Part shown: positions 27,621 to 36,518 of the stretch, piece by piece
Layout of the letters: each line of letters starts with the position of its first letter
Numbering within the stretch: the first letter of the stretch is position 1
Assembly (NCBI RefSeq): GCF_900198835.1
Contig: NZ_LT900021.1
Span: 1,736,001-1,800,000, forward strand
Reading direction: 5' to 3'
Origin: Thermococcus henrietii
GTDB lineage: Archaea; Methanobacteriota_B; Thermococci; Thermococcales; Thermococcaceae
Length of the DNA: 64,000 nt
Notes under the pieces: generated by a model
The model's input: only the letters and a program-made list of their open reading frames with translations
What the model was told of the DNA's origin: nothing
Database searches by the model: none
Translations under genes and position numbers: made by a program

Positions 27621-30211
27621 GCCTCCCCTATCATCGCCATTATCTTTCTGTGCAGGGCCTTAATCAGCTCTCTTCTATCTTCCATCAGAACCACGTCGCT
27701 CGAGCCAATAGCTTCCAGATTGAAGGCGAAGGGACTCGGAACGGCGTTCCTCTGGAAGACCACCCTTATCTTCCCCTCGCGAACCCAGCTCAGGAACAGT
27801 TCCGCGTTTTCCACGTCCATCTTGTCCTCCATAATCTCGCGGTAGACCTCCTTCAGGAGCGGGAAGTCGGGATAGTTCTCCTTGAGCACCTTGAGTAGCG
27901 AGACCGCCATGACCTGCTGCCTGCCGAGCCTCTTGCTCCTCCCGACGTAGCGCCTCAAAATAAGAAGCCCGCGGTTGGCGACGTGCCTGAAGCGCCTCTT
28001 CAAAAGCTCTGTGTTGTCCAGGGCCCGCTTTAACGTTTCCCTCAGGTCATCAACCTCGAAAAGCTCCATCACTTCCTCCTCGCTCAGCTCGACCTCCGGC
28101 GGAAGGAGCAAAGCGAAGCCGTTGTCGTTTATCGCTATCCCGACGTTGCAGTTCTTTTTCTTGCTCACGAGGTAGGCGAAGGCCCTGCTTAAAGCGTCGT
28201 TGGCGCGCCTTCCTATGAGTGTGTGGAAGAAGTAGCGGTTCCTCCGGTTTCCCGGAACGAATTCCACCAGAAGGGTCTCGTCGTCGGGAACCACCGAATA
28301 CCTAGCCTGCTCGCGGAAGTAAGCGATTATGGCGCGCGAGGCCTTCTCGTCTATCCCGTACTTCCTCATGAGCCTTTTAACGGCGTCCTTCCTGCTGAGG
28401 AGGCCCTTAACTTCCCTCCTAAACCGCTGAATATCCACCGCCAAATCGAAGCTTAAAGGCAACATCTCTGAGAACCAAGCGGGAATGGTCGGCTTGGCGC
28501 CCTCGCGCGGGACGACGTAGAGCTTGTTTCCTCTGCTCTTGACGAACTCGTAGGTCCTTCCCGCCAGAACGAAGATGTCGCCGGGCATCAGCCTCTCGGC
28601 GAACTCCTCCTCAACGGTTCCGATTAGCTTTTTGTCCATTGTGTAAACCCTGATTTTGGCCTCATCGGGAATCGTGCCGACGTTCATGTAGTAAATCGCC
28701 CTCGTCATCTTTCCGCGCTTTCCGAACTTCCCGTCCTCCAGCCATATCTTGGCGTAGACCTTCCGCTCCTCCAGTCCGGCGTATTCTCCGGCCAAATACT
28801 TCAAAACGCTCATGAAGTCCTCGAAGGGCAAATCCCTGAATGGATAAGCTCTTTTGACAACGCGGTAAGCTTCGTCAACCTCCCATACTCTGTTCAGGGC
28901 CATTCCGAGGAGGTGCTGGACGAGGACGTCGAGCGGGTTCCTTGGAATTCTGACGCGGTCGAGTCGTCTGTTCCTCGCGTTGTGCGCCAAAACGGTAACC
29001 TCGACCAGGTCATCTCTATCGAGGGCTAAGATGACGCCTTTGCTGACCTCGTGTAGCCTGTGGCCCGCTCGCCCAATTCTCTGCAGGGCCCTGTTCACGC
29101 TCTTCGGCGAGCCGATTAGGACAACTAAATCAATCGTTCCAATGTCTATCCCGAGCTCCAAGGATGTACTCGACACAACACAGCGAAGTTCGCCCCTCTT
29201 CAGCTTCTCCTCAACGTCCAGCCTAACCTCACGCGACAGGCTTGAGTGGTGCGCCTCTATGAGCCCCTCGAACTCGGGATAGCGCTTCTTGAGGTTGAAG
29301 GCGACCCTCTCGGCACCGCTCCTCGTATTGGTGAAAATTAGCGTCGTCCTGTGCTCCCTGATAAGCTCGGCCAGTCTTCTGTAGAGCGCCTCGCTCAGCG
29401 CTCCCGCCGGGGTGTAGATTAGGTCCTCGACGACGCTCTCGACCTTTATTTCGGTCTGCTTGGCGAAGCTTACGTCAACGATAAGGCCCGGCCTCGGCTC
29501 CCCGTCGTCATCGAAGCCGAAGACGAACTTCGCTATCTCTTCGAGCGGGTGTATCGTCGCGCTGAGACCGATTCTCACGAACCTCTCCTCGGCCATCTCC
29601 TGGAGTCTCTCAACGCTCAAAGCCAAGTGGGAACCGCGTTTGTTTTCAGCCAAGGCGTGAACCTCGTCTATGATGAGGTATTTAACCGTCTTCAGCCTCT
29701 CGCGGAACTTGGGGGCGTTTAGAGCTATCGCAAGGCTTTCCGGGGTGGTTATTAGAATGTGGGGCGGTTTCTTCACCATCTTGCTTTTCTCGTAGCTCGA
29801 CGTGTCGCTCGTCCTTATGCCGACGCGGATTTCGGGTAAATCGTAGCCGAGCTCCTTAGCCACTTCCTTGATTTCGGCCAAGGGCCCCTCCAGGTTGCGC
29901 TTTATATCGTTGTTCAAAGCCCTCAGCGGTGAGACGTAGAGGACGTAGATTTTATCCTCAAGCTTTCCCTCCTTTCCGAGGAGAATCAACTCGTTTATGG
30001 CCGAGAGGAAAGCGGAGAGCGTTTTTCCAGAGCCAGTCGGCGAGGAGATGAGCACGTTCTCGCCTTTGTGAATCTCAATGACCGCGTAGCGCTGTGGGGG
30101 CGTGAAACTCCCGAACTTTCGCCTGAACCACTCCCTAACCGGCTCGCTGAGGATTGAGAATATCTCCTCGTCAGAGTATTCCTTTCTCGCCCACCTTATA
30201 CGCCTCGCCAT
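27617..30211 (-). CDS. Lhr-type (large helicase-related) SF2 helicase
   Basis: An 864-residue helicase, the second Lhr-core enzyme in the window. Motif I SSPTGSGKTLSAFL near 55, DEVHALAENKRG motif II, GLSATIHP motif III, SSTSLELGIDIG and QRIGRAGHRLHE in RecA2, then the NVGTIPDEAKIRVY Lhr-core segment and GDIFVLAGRTYEFV. It lacks the zinc finger of the 555-3329 protein. Start ATG follows GGTGGCCG. Roles proposed for archaeal Lhr proteins are RNA handling and replication-fork repair. Confidence 0.93.
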   Translation of the reverse strand: MARRIRWARKEYSDEEIFSILSEPVREWFRRKFGSFTPPQRYAVIEIHKGENVLISSPTGSGKTLSAFLSAINELILLGKEGKLEDKIYVLYVSPLRALNNDIKRNLEGPLAEIKEVAKELGYDLPEIRVGIRTSDTSSYEKSKMVKKPPHILITTPESLAIALNAPKFRERLKTVKYLIIDEVHALAENKRGSHLALSVERLQEMAEERFVRIGLSATIHPLEEIAKFVFGFDDDGEPRPGLIVDVSFAKQTEIKVESVVEDLIYTPAGALSEALYRRLAELIREHRTTLIFTNTRSGAERVAFNLKKRYPEFEGLIEAHHSSLSREVRLDVEEKLKRGELRCVVSSTSLELGIDIGTIDLVVLIGSPKSVNRALQRIGRAGHRLHEVSKGVILALDRDDLVEVTVLAHNARNRRLDRVRIPRNPLDVLVQHLLGMALNRVWEVDEAYRVVKRAYPFRDLPFEDFMSVLKYLAGEYAGLEERKVYAKIWLEDGKFGKRGKMTRAIYYMNVGTIPDEAKIRVYTMDKKLIGTVEEEFAERLMPGDIFVLAGRTYEFVKSRGNKLYVVPREGAKPTIPAWFSEMLPLSFDLAVDIQRFRREVKGLLSRKDAVKRLMRKYGIDEKASRAIIAYFREQARYSVVPDDETLLVEFVPGNRRNRYFFHTLIGRRANDALSRAFAYLVSKKKNCNVGIAINDNGFALLLPPEVELSEEEVMELFEVDDLRETLKRALDNTELLKRRFRHVANRGLLILRRYVGRSKRLGRQQVMAVSLLKVLKENYPDFPLLKEVYREIMEDKMDVENAELFLSWVREGKIRVVFQRNAVPSPFAFNLEAIGSSDVVLMEDRRELIKALHRKIMAMIGEA

Positions 30212-30230
30212 CGGCCACCCGTTGGACTTT

Positions 30231-30272
30231 CGGTTTTTAAACTATTCGGTTGGTTAAGCAAACTTTTTAAGT
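30231..30272. promoter_or_regulatory. Divergent promoter pair for the Lhr helicase and the 96-residue protein
   Basis: The minus-strand TATA element TAGTTTAAAAACCG (30231-30244) serves the helicase; the plus-strand element ACTTTTTAA (30262-30270) serves the gene starting at 30302. No operator-like palindrome is obvious between them. Confidence 0.5.
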
Positions 30273-30301
30273 GGGCTTAGCGAACTAAACCCGGTGGGAG
30301 A

Positions 30302-30592
30302 ATGGAGGTCGAGGAGAAGCTCAGGAAGGTTCTCGACGAGTTCAACCGCCTCCACGGTAGTGAGGCCAGCGCGAGGATTCTAAAGCTCGAGGGAGACGAG
30401 GTAATCATAGAGTTTGAGGGTTCCTTCTGCGCCACCTGCGGGCTGTACGACTACTTCGACGACATCAAGTGGGAGGCGATGGATTTTGGCCTTGAGCTTG
30501 AGCCGGTCGAGGTCCTCGAGGCCGAGGAAGACTATTTCGAGCACGGTCGCTACGTAGTGAGGTACCGGCTCCCACCCAAAAGGCTTAAGTAG
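30302..30592 (+). CDS. Small conserved protein with CxxC, possibly NifU-like fold
   Basis: A 96-residue protein. Residues 25-55 (ARILKLEGDEVIIEFEGSF followed by CATC) recall the beta-hairpin and CxxC region of NifU C-terminal Fe-S scaffold domains, though the downstream helix is acidic (DYFDDIKWEAMDFG). The resemblance is by eye only. Start ATG 30302 follows GGTGGGAGA. It stands alone between the Lhr helicase and EF-2. Confidence 0.7.
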   Translation: MEVEEKLRKVLDEFNRLHGSEASARILKLEGDEVIIEFEGSFCATCGLYDYFDDIKWEAMDFGLELEPVEVLEAEEDYFEHGRYVVRYRLPPKRLK

Positions 30593-30690
30593 TTTGACCG
30601 CCCAGAGTCCGGCTTCATTCTCGACCGGGAAAAGCTTTATAACCGGGCCTTTTAAGTTAAGCCGACAAGCTCATCCAAAGGTGGTGCGTT

Positions 30691-32889
30691 ATGGGAAGAA
30701 GGGAAGAGATGATTGCGAAGATTAAGGAACTCATGACCCAGCCTGAGAGAATCAGGAACATGGGTATCGCCGCTCACATTGACCACGGTAAGACCACGCT
30801 GAGCGATAACCTGCTCGCCGGTGCCGGAATGATAAGCGAGGAGCTCGCCGGAAAGCAGCTCGTCCTCGATTTCGACGAGCAGGAGCAGGCGAGAGGTATT
30901 ACAATCAACGCGGCCAACGTTTCGATGGTCCACAACTACGAGGGCCAGGACTACCTCATCAACCTCATCGACACCCCGGGTCACGTTGACTTCGGTGGTG
31001 ACGTTACCAGGGCCATGCGTGCCATAGACGGTGCCATCATCGTCGTTGACGCCGTTGAGGGTGTCATGCCCCAGACCGAGACCGTTCTCAGGCAGGCCCT
31101 TCGCGAGTACGTCAAGCCGGTTCTCTTCATCAACAAGGTTGACCGTCTCATCAAGGAGCTCAAGCTCGGCCCGAATGAGATACTCAACCGCTTCGCCAAG
31201 ATAATCACCGACGTTAACAGGCTCATCAAGCGCTACGCCCCCGAGGAGTTCAAGAGCGAGTGGATGGTCAAGGTTGAAGATGGAAGCGTCGCCTTCGGAA
31301 GCGCTTACTACAACTGGGCCCTCAGCGTTCCGTACATGAAGAAGACCGGCGTTTCCTTCAAGGACATCGTCGAGCTCACCAACGCCGGTGACCTCAAGAC
31401 CCTCAGGCAGAAGGCCCCGCTCCACGTCGTCGTCCTCGATATGGTCGTCAGGCACCTTCCGAACCCGCTCGAGGCCCAGAAGTACAGGATTCCGCACCTC
31501 TGGCAGGGCGACATAAACAGTGAGGTCGGCCAGGCCATGCTCAAGTGTGACCCGAAGGGCAAGATGGTCATGGTCGTCACCAAGATAATCATCGACAAGC
31601 ACGCCGGTGAGGTTGCTACCGGCCGTGTCTGGAGCGGTACCGTCAAGAGCGGTAAGGAAGTTTACCTCATCAACAGCAAGAGGAAGGCCAGAATTCAGCA
31701 GGTTGGTATCTACATGGGTCCCGAGAGGATTAACATGGAGGCCGTTCCGGCTGGAAACATCGTCGCCGTTACCGGTCTGAGGGACGCCATGGCCGGTGAG
31801 ACCGTCGCCGAGGAGCCGATTGAGCCGTTCGAGGCCCTCCACTACGTCAGCGAGCCGGTCGTTACCGTTGCCATCGAGGCTAAGAACGTCAAGGACCTCC
31901 CGAGGCTCATCGAGGCCCTCCGCCAGCTCGCCAAGGAGGACCCGACCCTTCACGTCAAGATTGACGAGGAGACCGGCCAGCACCTCCTCAGTGGTATGGG
32001 TGAGCTCCACCTCGAGGTCAAGCTCGTCAAGCTCAAGGAAGACTGGAAGATTGACGTCGACGTTTCCCCGCCGATAGTCGTCTACCGCGAGAGCGTCACC
32101 AAGCAGAGCCCAATCGTCGAAGGAAAGTCCCCGAACAAGCACAACAGGTTCTACATCACCGTCGAGCCGATGCCCGACGAGATTTACGAGGCAATAAGGG
32201 AGGGCATAATCCCCGAGGGCAGGCCCAAGAACCCGAAGGAGGTCGCCAAGAAGTTGGCGGAGCTCGGCATGGACTACGAGATGGCCAAGGGCATCGTCGA
32301 CGTCTACAACGGCAACATGTTCTTCGACAACACCAAGGGTATCCAGTACCTCAACGAGGTCATGGACCTCCTGGTTGACGGATTCCACATGGCGATGGAC
32401 GAGGGACCGCTCGCCAAGGAGCCGGTCATGAAGGTCATCGTCAGGCTCCACGATGCCAAGATACACGAGGACAACGTCCACCGCGGTCCGGCCCAGATTT
32501 ACCCGGCCATCAGGACTGCCATCCACTGCGCCATGATGAAAGCCAACCCCGTCCTCTACGAGCCGTACCAGAAGGTCATCATCAACGTTCCCTACGAGTA
32601 CATGGGTGCCGTCAGCAGGGAAATCAACCAGAGGCGCGGCCAGCTCATTGACATGCGCCAGGAGGGCGAGGTCATGATTATCATCGCCGAGGCCCCAGTC
32701 GCCGAGATGTTCGGATTCGCCGGCGCGATTCGTGGAGCGACCAGCGGAAGGGCCCTCTGGAGCACCGAGCACGCGGGCTTCAAGCGCGTCCCGAGCGAAC
32801 TTGCAGTCAACATCATCAGGCAGATACGCCAGAGGAAGGGCCTCGACCCGAACCCGCCAACCGAGAAGGACGTCTGCCCGCAGCAGTAA
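30691..32889 (+). CDS. fusA: Translation elongation factor aEF-2
   Basis: A 732-residue translocation GTPase. [15 protein letters not shown] (G1), RGITI (switch I), [12 protein letters not shown] (G3) and NKVDRL (G4) are clear. Domain IV holds [20 protein letters not shown], in which the diphthamide His lies. GGTGGTG precedes the start. Codon use is strongly biased, as expected for high expression. Confidence 0.99.
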   Translation: MGRREEMIAKIKELMTQPERIRNMGIAAHIDHGKTTLSDNLLAGAGMISEELAGKQLVLDFDEQEQARGITINAANVSMVHNYEGQDYLINLIDTPGHVDFGGDVTRAMRAIDGAIIVVDAVEGVMPQTETVLRQALREYVKPVLFINKVDRLIKELKLGPNEILNRFAKIITDVNRLIKRYAPEEFKSEWMVKVEDGSVAFGSAYYNWALSVPYMKKTGVSFKDIVELTNAGDLKTLRQKAPLHVVVLDMVVRHLPNPLEAQKYRIPHLWQGDINSEVGQAMLKCDPKGKMVMVVTKIIIDKHAGEVATGRVWSGTVKSGKEVYLINSKRKARIQQVGIYMGPERINMEAVPAGNIVAVTGLRDAMAGETVAEEPIEPFEALHYVSEPVVTVAIEAKNVKDLPRLIEALRQLAKEDPTLHVKIDEETGQHLLSGMGELHLEVKLVKLKEDWKIDVDVSPPIVVYRESVTKQSPIVEGKSPNKHNRFYITVEPMPDEIYEAIREGIIPEGRPKNPKEVAKKLAELGMDYEMAKGIVDVYNGNMFFDNTKGIQYLNEVMDLLVDGFHMAMDEGPLAKEPVMKVIVRLHDAKIHEDNVHRGPAQIYPAIRTAIHCAMMKANPVLYEPYQKVIINVPYEYMGAVSREINQRRGQLIDMRQEGEVMIIIAEAPVAEMFGFAGAIRGATSGRALWSTEHAGFKRVPSELAVNIIRQIRQRKGLDPNPPTEKDVCPQQ

Positions 32890-33028
32890 AGCCGTCCCGC
32901 TTCCCATTTCTTCACCTTTCTTGAATTTTGATGTTGGTTCGCATTTCGGTCCGTTCTCCAGCCCAATCCCTTCGCTCCGAGAATAGAAGGCCCAATTTTG
33001 ACAGATACGCGTTCAAGGGCGATTAGTT

Positions 33029-33040
33029 AACTTTTTAAAC
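33029..33040 (+). promoter_or_regulatory. TATA box upstream of a structured intergenic segment
   Basis: AACTTTTTAAAC lies about 25-30 bases before 33062, where a GC-rich foldable stretch begins. It would start a transcript upstream of the separate EF-1alpha promoter at 33121. Confidence 0.45.
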
Positions 33041-33061
33041 TCGCCCCTCAAGTTAGGGTCA

Positions 33062-33115
33062 GAACTCATGAGGTCCCCCCGTAAACGGCGGGTTCCCCGC
33101 CCGAGGGGACCGAGG
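33062..33115 (+). ncRNA. Candidate structured RNA or leader between EF-2 and EF-1alpha
   Basis: GGTCCCC (33072-33078) pairs with GGGGACC (33105-33111), and inside it GGCGGG-TTC-CCCGCC (33087-33101) forms a second perfect stem. The segment is much more GC-rich than the rest of this 290-bp intergenic region and has its own TATA element upstream. It lacks box C/D or ACA motifs and is no complete tRNA. It may be a small RNA or part of a long EF-1alpha leader. Confidence 0.4.
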
Positions 33116-33121
33116 TTCGAA

Positions 33122-33134
33122 AGATTTAAAAAGC
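33122..33134 (+). promoter_or_regulatory. EF-1alpha promoter TATA box
   Basis: AGATTTAAAAAGC about 46-58 bases before the ATG at 33180, with GGAGGTG at 33167-33173 as the ribosome site. A strong promoter is expected for this gene. Confidence 0.6.
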
Positions 33135-33179
33135 CATCCTACTCAGCCCGAGTAGACCAAAAACTGGAGGTGTTTGAAA

Positions 33180-34466
33180 ATGGCTAAGGAGAAGCCGCAC
33201 GTTAACATCGTCTTTATAGGCCACGTCGACCACGGAAAGAGCACCACCATCGGTAGGCTGCTCTTTGACACCGCCAACATACCGGAGAACATCATCAAGA
33301 AGTTCGAGGAGATGGGTGAGAAGGGTAAGTCCTTCAAGTTCGCTTGGGTCATGGACAGGCTCAAGGAGGAGCGCGAGAGGGGTATCACCATCGACGTCGC
33401 CCACACCAAGTTCGAGACCCCGCACAGGTACATCACCATCATCGACGCTCCGGGCCACAGGGACTTCGTTAAGAACATGATTACCGGTGCCAGCCAGGCT
33501 GACGCCGCCGTTCTCATCGTCGCCGCCACCGACGGTGTCATGCCCCAGACCAAGGAGCACGCCTTCCTTGCCAGGACCCTCGGTATCGGCCACATCATAG
33601 TCGCCATCAACAAGATGGACATGGTCAACTACGACCAGAAGGCCTTCGAGAAGGTCAAGGCCCAGGTCGAGAAGCTCCTCAAGATGCTCGGCTACAAGGA
33701 CTTCCCGGTCATCCCGATTAGCGCCTGGGAGGGCGACAACGTCGTCAAGAAGAGCGACAAGATGCCCTGGTACAACGGCCCGACCCTCATCGAGGCCCTC
33801 GACCAGATACCCGAGCCGCCGAAGCCGACCGACAAGCCGCTCCGCATTCCGATTCAGGACGTCTACTCCATCAAGGGTGTCGGTACCGTCCCGGTCGGCC
33901 GTGTCGAGACCGGTATCCTCCGCGTTGGCGACGTCGTCATCTTCGAGCCGGCCAGCACCATCTTCCACAAGCCCATCCAGGGTGAGGTTAAGTCCATTGA
34001 GATGCACCACGAGCCCATGCAGGAAGCTTACCCGGGTGACAACATCGGATTCAACGTCCGTGGCGTTGGTAAGAACGACATAAAGCGCGGTGACGTTGCC
34101 GGACACACCAACAACCCGCCGACCGTCGTCAGGCCGAAGGACACCTTCAAGGCCCAGATAATCGTCCTCAACCACCCGACCGCCATCACCGTCGGATACA
34201 CTCCGGTCCTCCACGCCCACACCACCCAGGTCGCCGTCAGGTTCGAGCAGCTCCTCGCCAAGCTCGACCCGAGGACCGGTAACGTCCTCGAGGAGAACCC
34301 GCAGTTCATCAAGACCGGTGACTCCGCCATCGTCATCCTCAGGCCGACCAAGGCCATGGTCATCGAACCGGTCAAGGAGATACCGCAGCTCGGCAGGTTC
34401 GCCATCCGTGACATGGGCCAGACCGTCGCTGCTGGTATGGTTATCTCCATCCAGAAGGCCGAGTGA
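33180..34466 (+). CDS. tuf: Translation elongation factor aEF-1alpha
   Basis: A 428-residue GTPase delivering aminoacyl-t[20 protein letters not shown] (G1), RGITIDVAH (switch I), [12 protein letters not shown] (G3), NKMDMV (G4), then two beta-barrel domains. ATG 33180 is chosen over the codon two triplets upstream because of the GGAGGTG spacing. Followed by rps10 46 bp downstream, the common archaeal order. Confidence 0.99.
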   Translation: MAKEKPHVNIVFIGHVDHGKSTTIGRLLFDTANIPENIIKKFEEMGEKGKSFKFAWVMDRLKEERERGITIDVAHTKFETPHRYITIIDAPGHRDFVKNMITGASQADAAVLIVAATDGVMPQTKEHAFLARTLGIGHIIVAINKMDMVNYDQKAFEKVKAQVEKLLKMLGYKDFPVIPISAWEGDNVVKKSDKMPWYNGPTLIEALDQIPEPPKPTDKPLRIPIQDVYSIKGVGTVPVGRVETGILRVGDVVIFEPASTIFHKPIQGEVKSIEMHHEPMQEAYPGDNIGFNVRGVGKNDIKRGDVAGHTNNPPTVVRPKDTFKAQIIVLNHPTAITVGYTPVLHAHTTQVAVRFEQLLAKLDPRTGNVLEENPQFIKTGDSAIVILRPTKAMVIEPVKEIPQLGRFAIRDMGQTVAAGMVISIQKAE

Positions 34467-34512
34467 TTTCTTCGGCCTTTCCTTTACTTCCTAAACTTTA
34501 GGAGGGACGGAA

Positions 34513-34821
34513 ATGCAGAAGGCGAGGATTAAGCTTGCGAGCACCAACATTAAGGCCCTCAACGAAGTCACCGACCAGATTAGACAGATTGCCGAGAGGA
34601 CCGGCGTTAGGATGAGCGGCCCAATCCCGCTCCCGACCAAGAGGATAAGGATTACCACCAGGAAGAGCCCGGACGGAGAGGGCTCGGCAACCTTCGACCG
34701 CTGGGAGCTTCGCGTTCACAAGAGGCTCGTTGACATTGAGGCCGACGAGAGGGCCATGCGCCAGATTATGCGCATCCGCGTTCCCGAGGATGTCACCATC
34801 GAGATTGAGCTCATCTCCTGA
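34513..34821 (+). CDS. rps10: Ribosomal protein S10
   Basis: A 102-residue uS10 ([20 protein letters not shown], then [20 protein letters not shown] and [15 protein letters not shown]). Preceded by AGGAGGG; last gene of the tuf-rps10 unit and directly upstream of tRNA-Ser. Confidence 0.98.
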   Translation: MQKARIKLASTNIKALNEVTDQIRQIAERTGVRMSGPIPLPTKRIRITTRKSPDGEGSATFDRWELRVHKRLVDIEADERAMRQIMRIRVPEDVTIEIELIS

Positions 34822-34833
34822 TTTCCTTTATGC

Positions 34834-34920
34834 GCCGGGGTAGCCTAGCCTGGGAAGGCGCGGGCCTGGAGAGTCCGTGGGCGCATGCCCGCCAGGGTTC
34901 AAATCCCTGCCCCGGCGCCA
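34834..34920 (+). tRNA. tRNA-Ser(GGA)
   Basis: Acceptor GCCGGGG pairs with CCCCGGC, anticodon stem CGGGC/GTCCG encloses the loop CTGGAGA with anticodon GGA. The long variable arm of serine tRNAs and an encoded CCA end (34918-34920) are present. Its 3' half is the integration site of the element that follows; that half came from the element, while the 5' half is the original chromosomal part. Confidence 0.97.
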
Positions 34921-34928
34921 AACTCCTT
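34887..34928 (+). repeat. attL core, 42 bp, inside tRNA-Ser(GGA)
   Basis: These 42 bases are identical to 41190-41231. The similarity extends 22 bases further upstream, to 34865, with one three-base difference (CAT here, TTA in the right copy). They cover the T arm, acceptor 3' strand and CCA of the tRNA plus eight bases beyond. Confidence 0.92.
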
Positions 34929-35226
34929 CTATCGAATGTGAATGGCGCCGAAATGTTATTTGCGATTCTATGGGGCCCACATTTCCCACGTCCTCTCCAG
35001 CCCCGCCCCTTCCCAGGCTAAGGCTCCTCCTGCTCTGTACAGAACTCTGTACAGATTGAGCGGATGGTTCGGCAACGTAGAGGATGATGGCCTCTTTTCC
35101 TCCAAGAACCGTCCGTTCCATGCTTACCTCTTTCCCTATCAAATCGGCCCACTCTTTAGGCATCCTCAAAATAGGATACACATTCCCCTTCCCATCCTTC
35201 AACTTCCCGATTCTCCGTCCCTTCAT
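34887..35226 (-). CDS. IntN: N-terminal part of partitioned SSV-type integrase
   Basis: Starts at ATG 35226, four bases after GGTGA, and reads MKGRRIGKLKDGKGNVYPI with a possible small DNA-binding domain (MPKEWADLIGKEV), then a linker, then the att-encoded GVWRRGRDLNPGG. In the integrated state the frame runs on through the tRNA and is not a functional integrase. The linker contains two CTCTGTACAG copies 12 bp apart (35033-35042 and 35045-35054), coding for the repeated SVQS. The catalytic domain is intC at 40315-41231. Confidence 0.85.
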
Positions 35227-35684
35227 AACATCACCTTTCATACTCTGAACTTCAACATCCTTAACATTTTCTGGGAAGGGTTTATTTCTTTAGTTAGACA
35301 ACATAGGAGACAGGAACTTTTGTCATACCTGATTTTTGATTGGAGAATTTGGCTGAAAATTCTTAAAATCCCGAAATTAGAATTGTCCCAATTTCCTATT
35401 AAGCCTTAGACAATCTTTATTTTGTTTTTATCTCTTCTTAGAATCCATAAAATCAAGAATGGGGCCCTATACTGCATTTTCGTTCATATCTGTTAGACAA
35501 AGGTTCCCACGGATGTTGGCATTTTGGTTACCCAATAGTGCACTATCACCATATCAGGTTCAACTTTAAAATCACACATTTTTATTATCCCATCACTCTT
35601 GGCTTTATTTTCCTTTTCGTCTGTGATTCCTTTGGTTTTAGCATTCCATACTCACAGTTTAATTTAAAAAGAAAAAATACTAGT
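35227..35684. other. AT-rich non-coding stretch with three TTAGACAA repeats
   Basis: No convincing gene. Direct copies of TTAGACAA are at 35294-35301, 35406-35413 and 35493-35500, all in the same orientation. They could be iterons or integrase arm sites. The stretch also contains the intN upstream region and the 3' flank of the S-subunit gene. Confidence 0.5.
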
Positions 35685-36518
35685 TTATTTCACCTTAAGG
35701 GTAGATTGTATGTTTGCTATGTCGTTTTCCTTTTCTTTAATTAGTTTTTGTATCGTGTAATCTTTTATAATAACCCCACATACCTCTTTCGCAATTTCTT
35801 GTCTCAAACTGGCACTCTCGGGAACTGGCACAGGTAAATGTTTAAGTTGCTCCCATTTTACTCTGTGCCTACCTGTTACTCCCTTCATTAGCCCTTTTAC
35901 GTATGATCTGACAAAGTTACTCCGTAGATATATCCATAGATACCATGAGGTAACCATCTTAGAATCAATTTGTAAATTAACATCGGGATACTCATTCTCA
36001 ATAAGTTCAATTAATTGTTTGTCTTCTATTATTTTCTTTTTTGGCCTTAGCACCATGAACTCTTTGGTCACATAATGATCATTGAGATCTTCGGGTATAA
36101 TAGCTACTGCACCGTTAACGATGTCTATTCTGGATAACACAACATCCCATGCTGAAACTTTGAGCAGAGTTGGATATTTTGTTGTTATTGGACTCATCCG
36201 TGATTTTTTGTGGAGCTTTTCACTTCTCCTAATAGCTTTTCCTTCAAATGTTATTGAGAGTAAAGGTATCCCCTCTTTCCCCTGAATCGTGCTAGTCTTA
36301 ACGACATTATTCACATTCCTAATGACATGTCCTAGAGGTAGTATTTCAAAGCCTAATTCTTCCCAATCCTTTTTGAGGTCATCTAATTGTTTTTTTCTGA
36401 TAACTAACTCCGCATGTTTTACATCAATCCTACCCAATTCACGTAGCGTATCCCACTCAATCAAAAAAATTAATGGGGAATCAGAGAGCAATTGGAATTC
36501 TAGAGCATCCTCTTTCAT
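35685..36518 (-). CDS. Type I-like restriction specificity (S) subunit
   Basis: A 277-residue protein with one clear target-recognition domain whose end VTGRHRVKWEQLKHLPVPVP is the conserved HsdS pattern, followed by a helical spacer (LRQEIAKEVCGVIIKDYTIQKLIKEKENDI). Classical HsdS has two such domains in about 400 residues; this single-domain form would need to dimerise or recognise a half site. Start ATG 36518 overlaps the methyltransferase stop by ATGA, so the two are coupled. It should direct the adjacent nuclease-methyltransferase. Confidence 0.85.
   Translation of the reverse strand: MKEDALEFQLLSDSPLIFLIEWDTLRELGRIDVKHAELVIRKKQLDDLKKDWEELGFEILPLGHVIRNVNNVVKTSTIQGKEGIPLLSITFEGKAIRRSEKLHKKSRMSPITTKYPTLLKVSAWDVVLSRIDIVNGAVAIIPEDLNDHYVTKEFMVLRPKKKIIEDKQLIELIENEYPDVNLQIDSKMVTSWYLWIYLRSNFVRSYVKGLMKGVTGRHRVKWEQLKHLPVPVPESASLRQEIAKEVCGVIIKDYTIQKLIKEKENDIANIQSTLKVK

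Noticed and set aside
30652-32907. Long open frame (about 750 codons) opposite the EF-2 gene
   Set aside because: It mirrors EF-2 codon bias, with a Leu/Val/Asp-rich composition and no family match; a strand shadow of a highly expressed gene. The same holds for the 364-codon frame opposite EF-1alpha.
33111-33121. tRNA-like T-loop GGTTCGA after the hairpin upstream of tuf
   Set aside because: No acceptor, D or anticodon arm can be built around it.
34828-34886. Extension of the intN frame through the tRNA-Ser gene
   Set aside because: It reads the tRNA antisense and only exists because the integrase was split; the true continuation is at 41189 downward.
35033-35054. Tandem CTCTGTACAG as an operator
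   Set aside because: Lies within intN coding DNA and encodes a simple SVQS repeat; no independent support for regulation.
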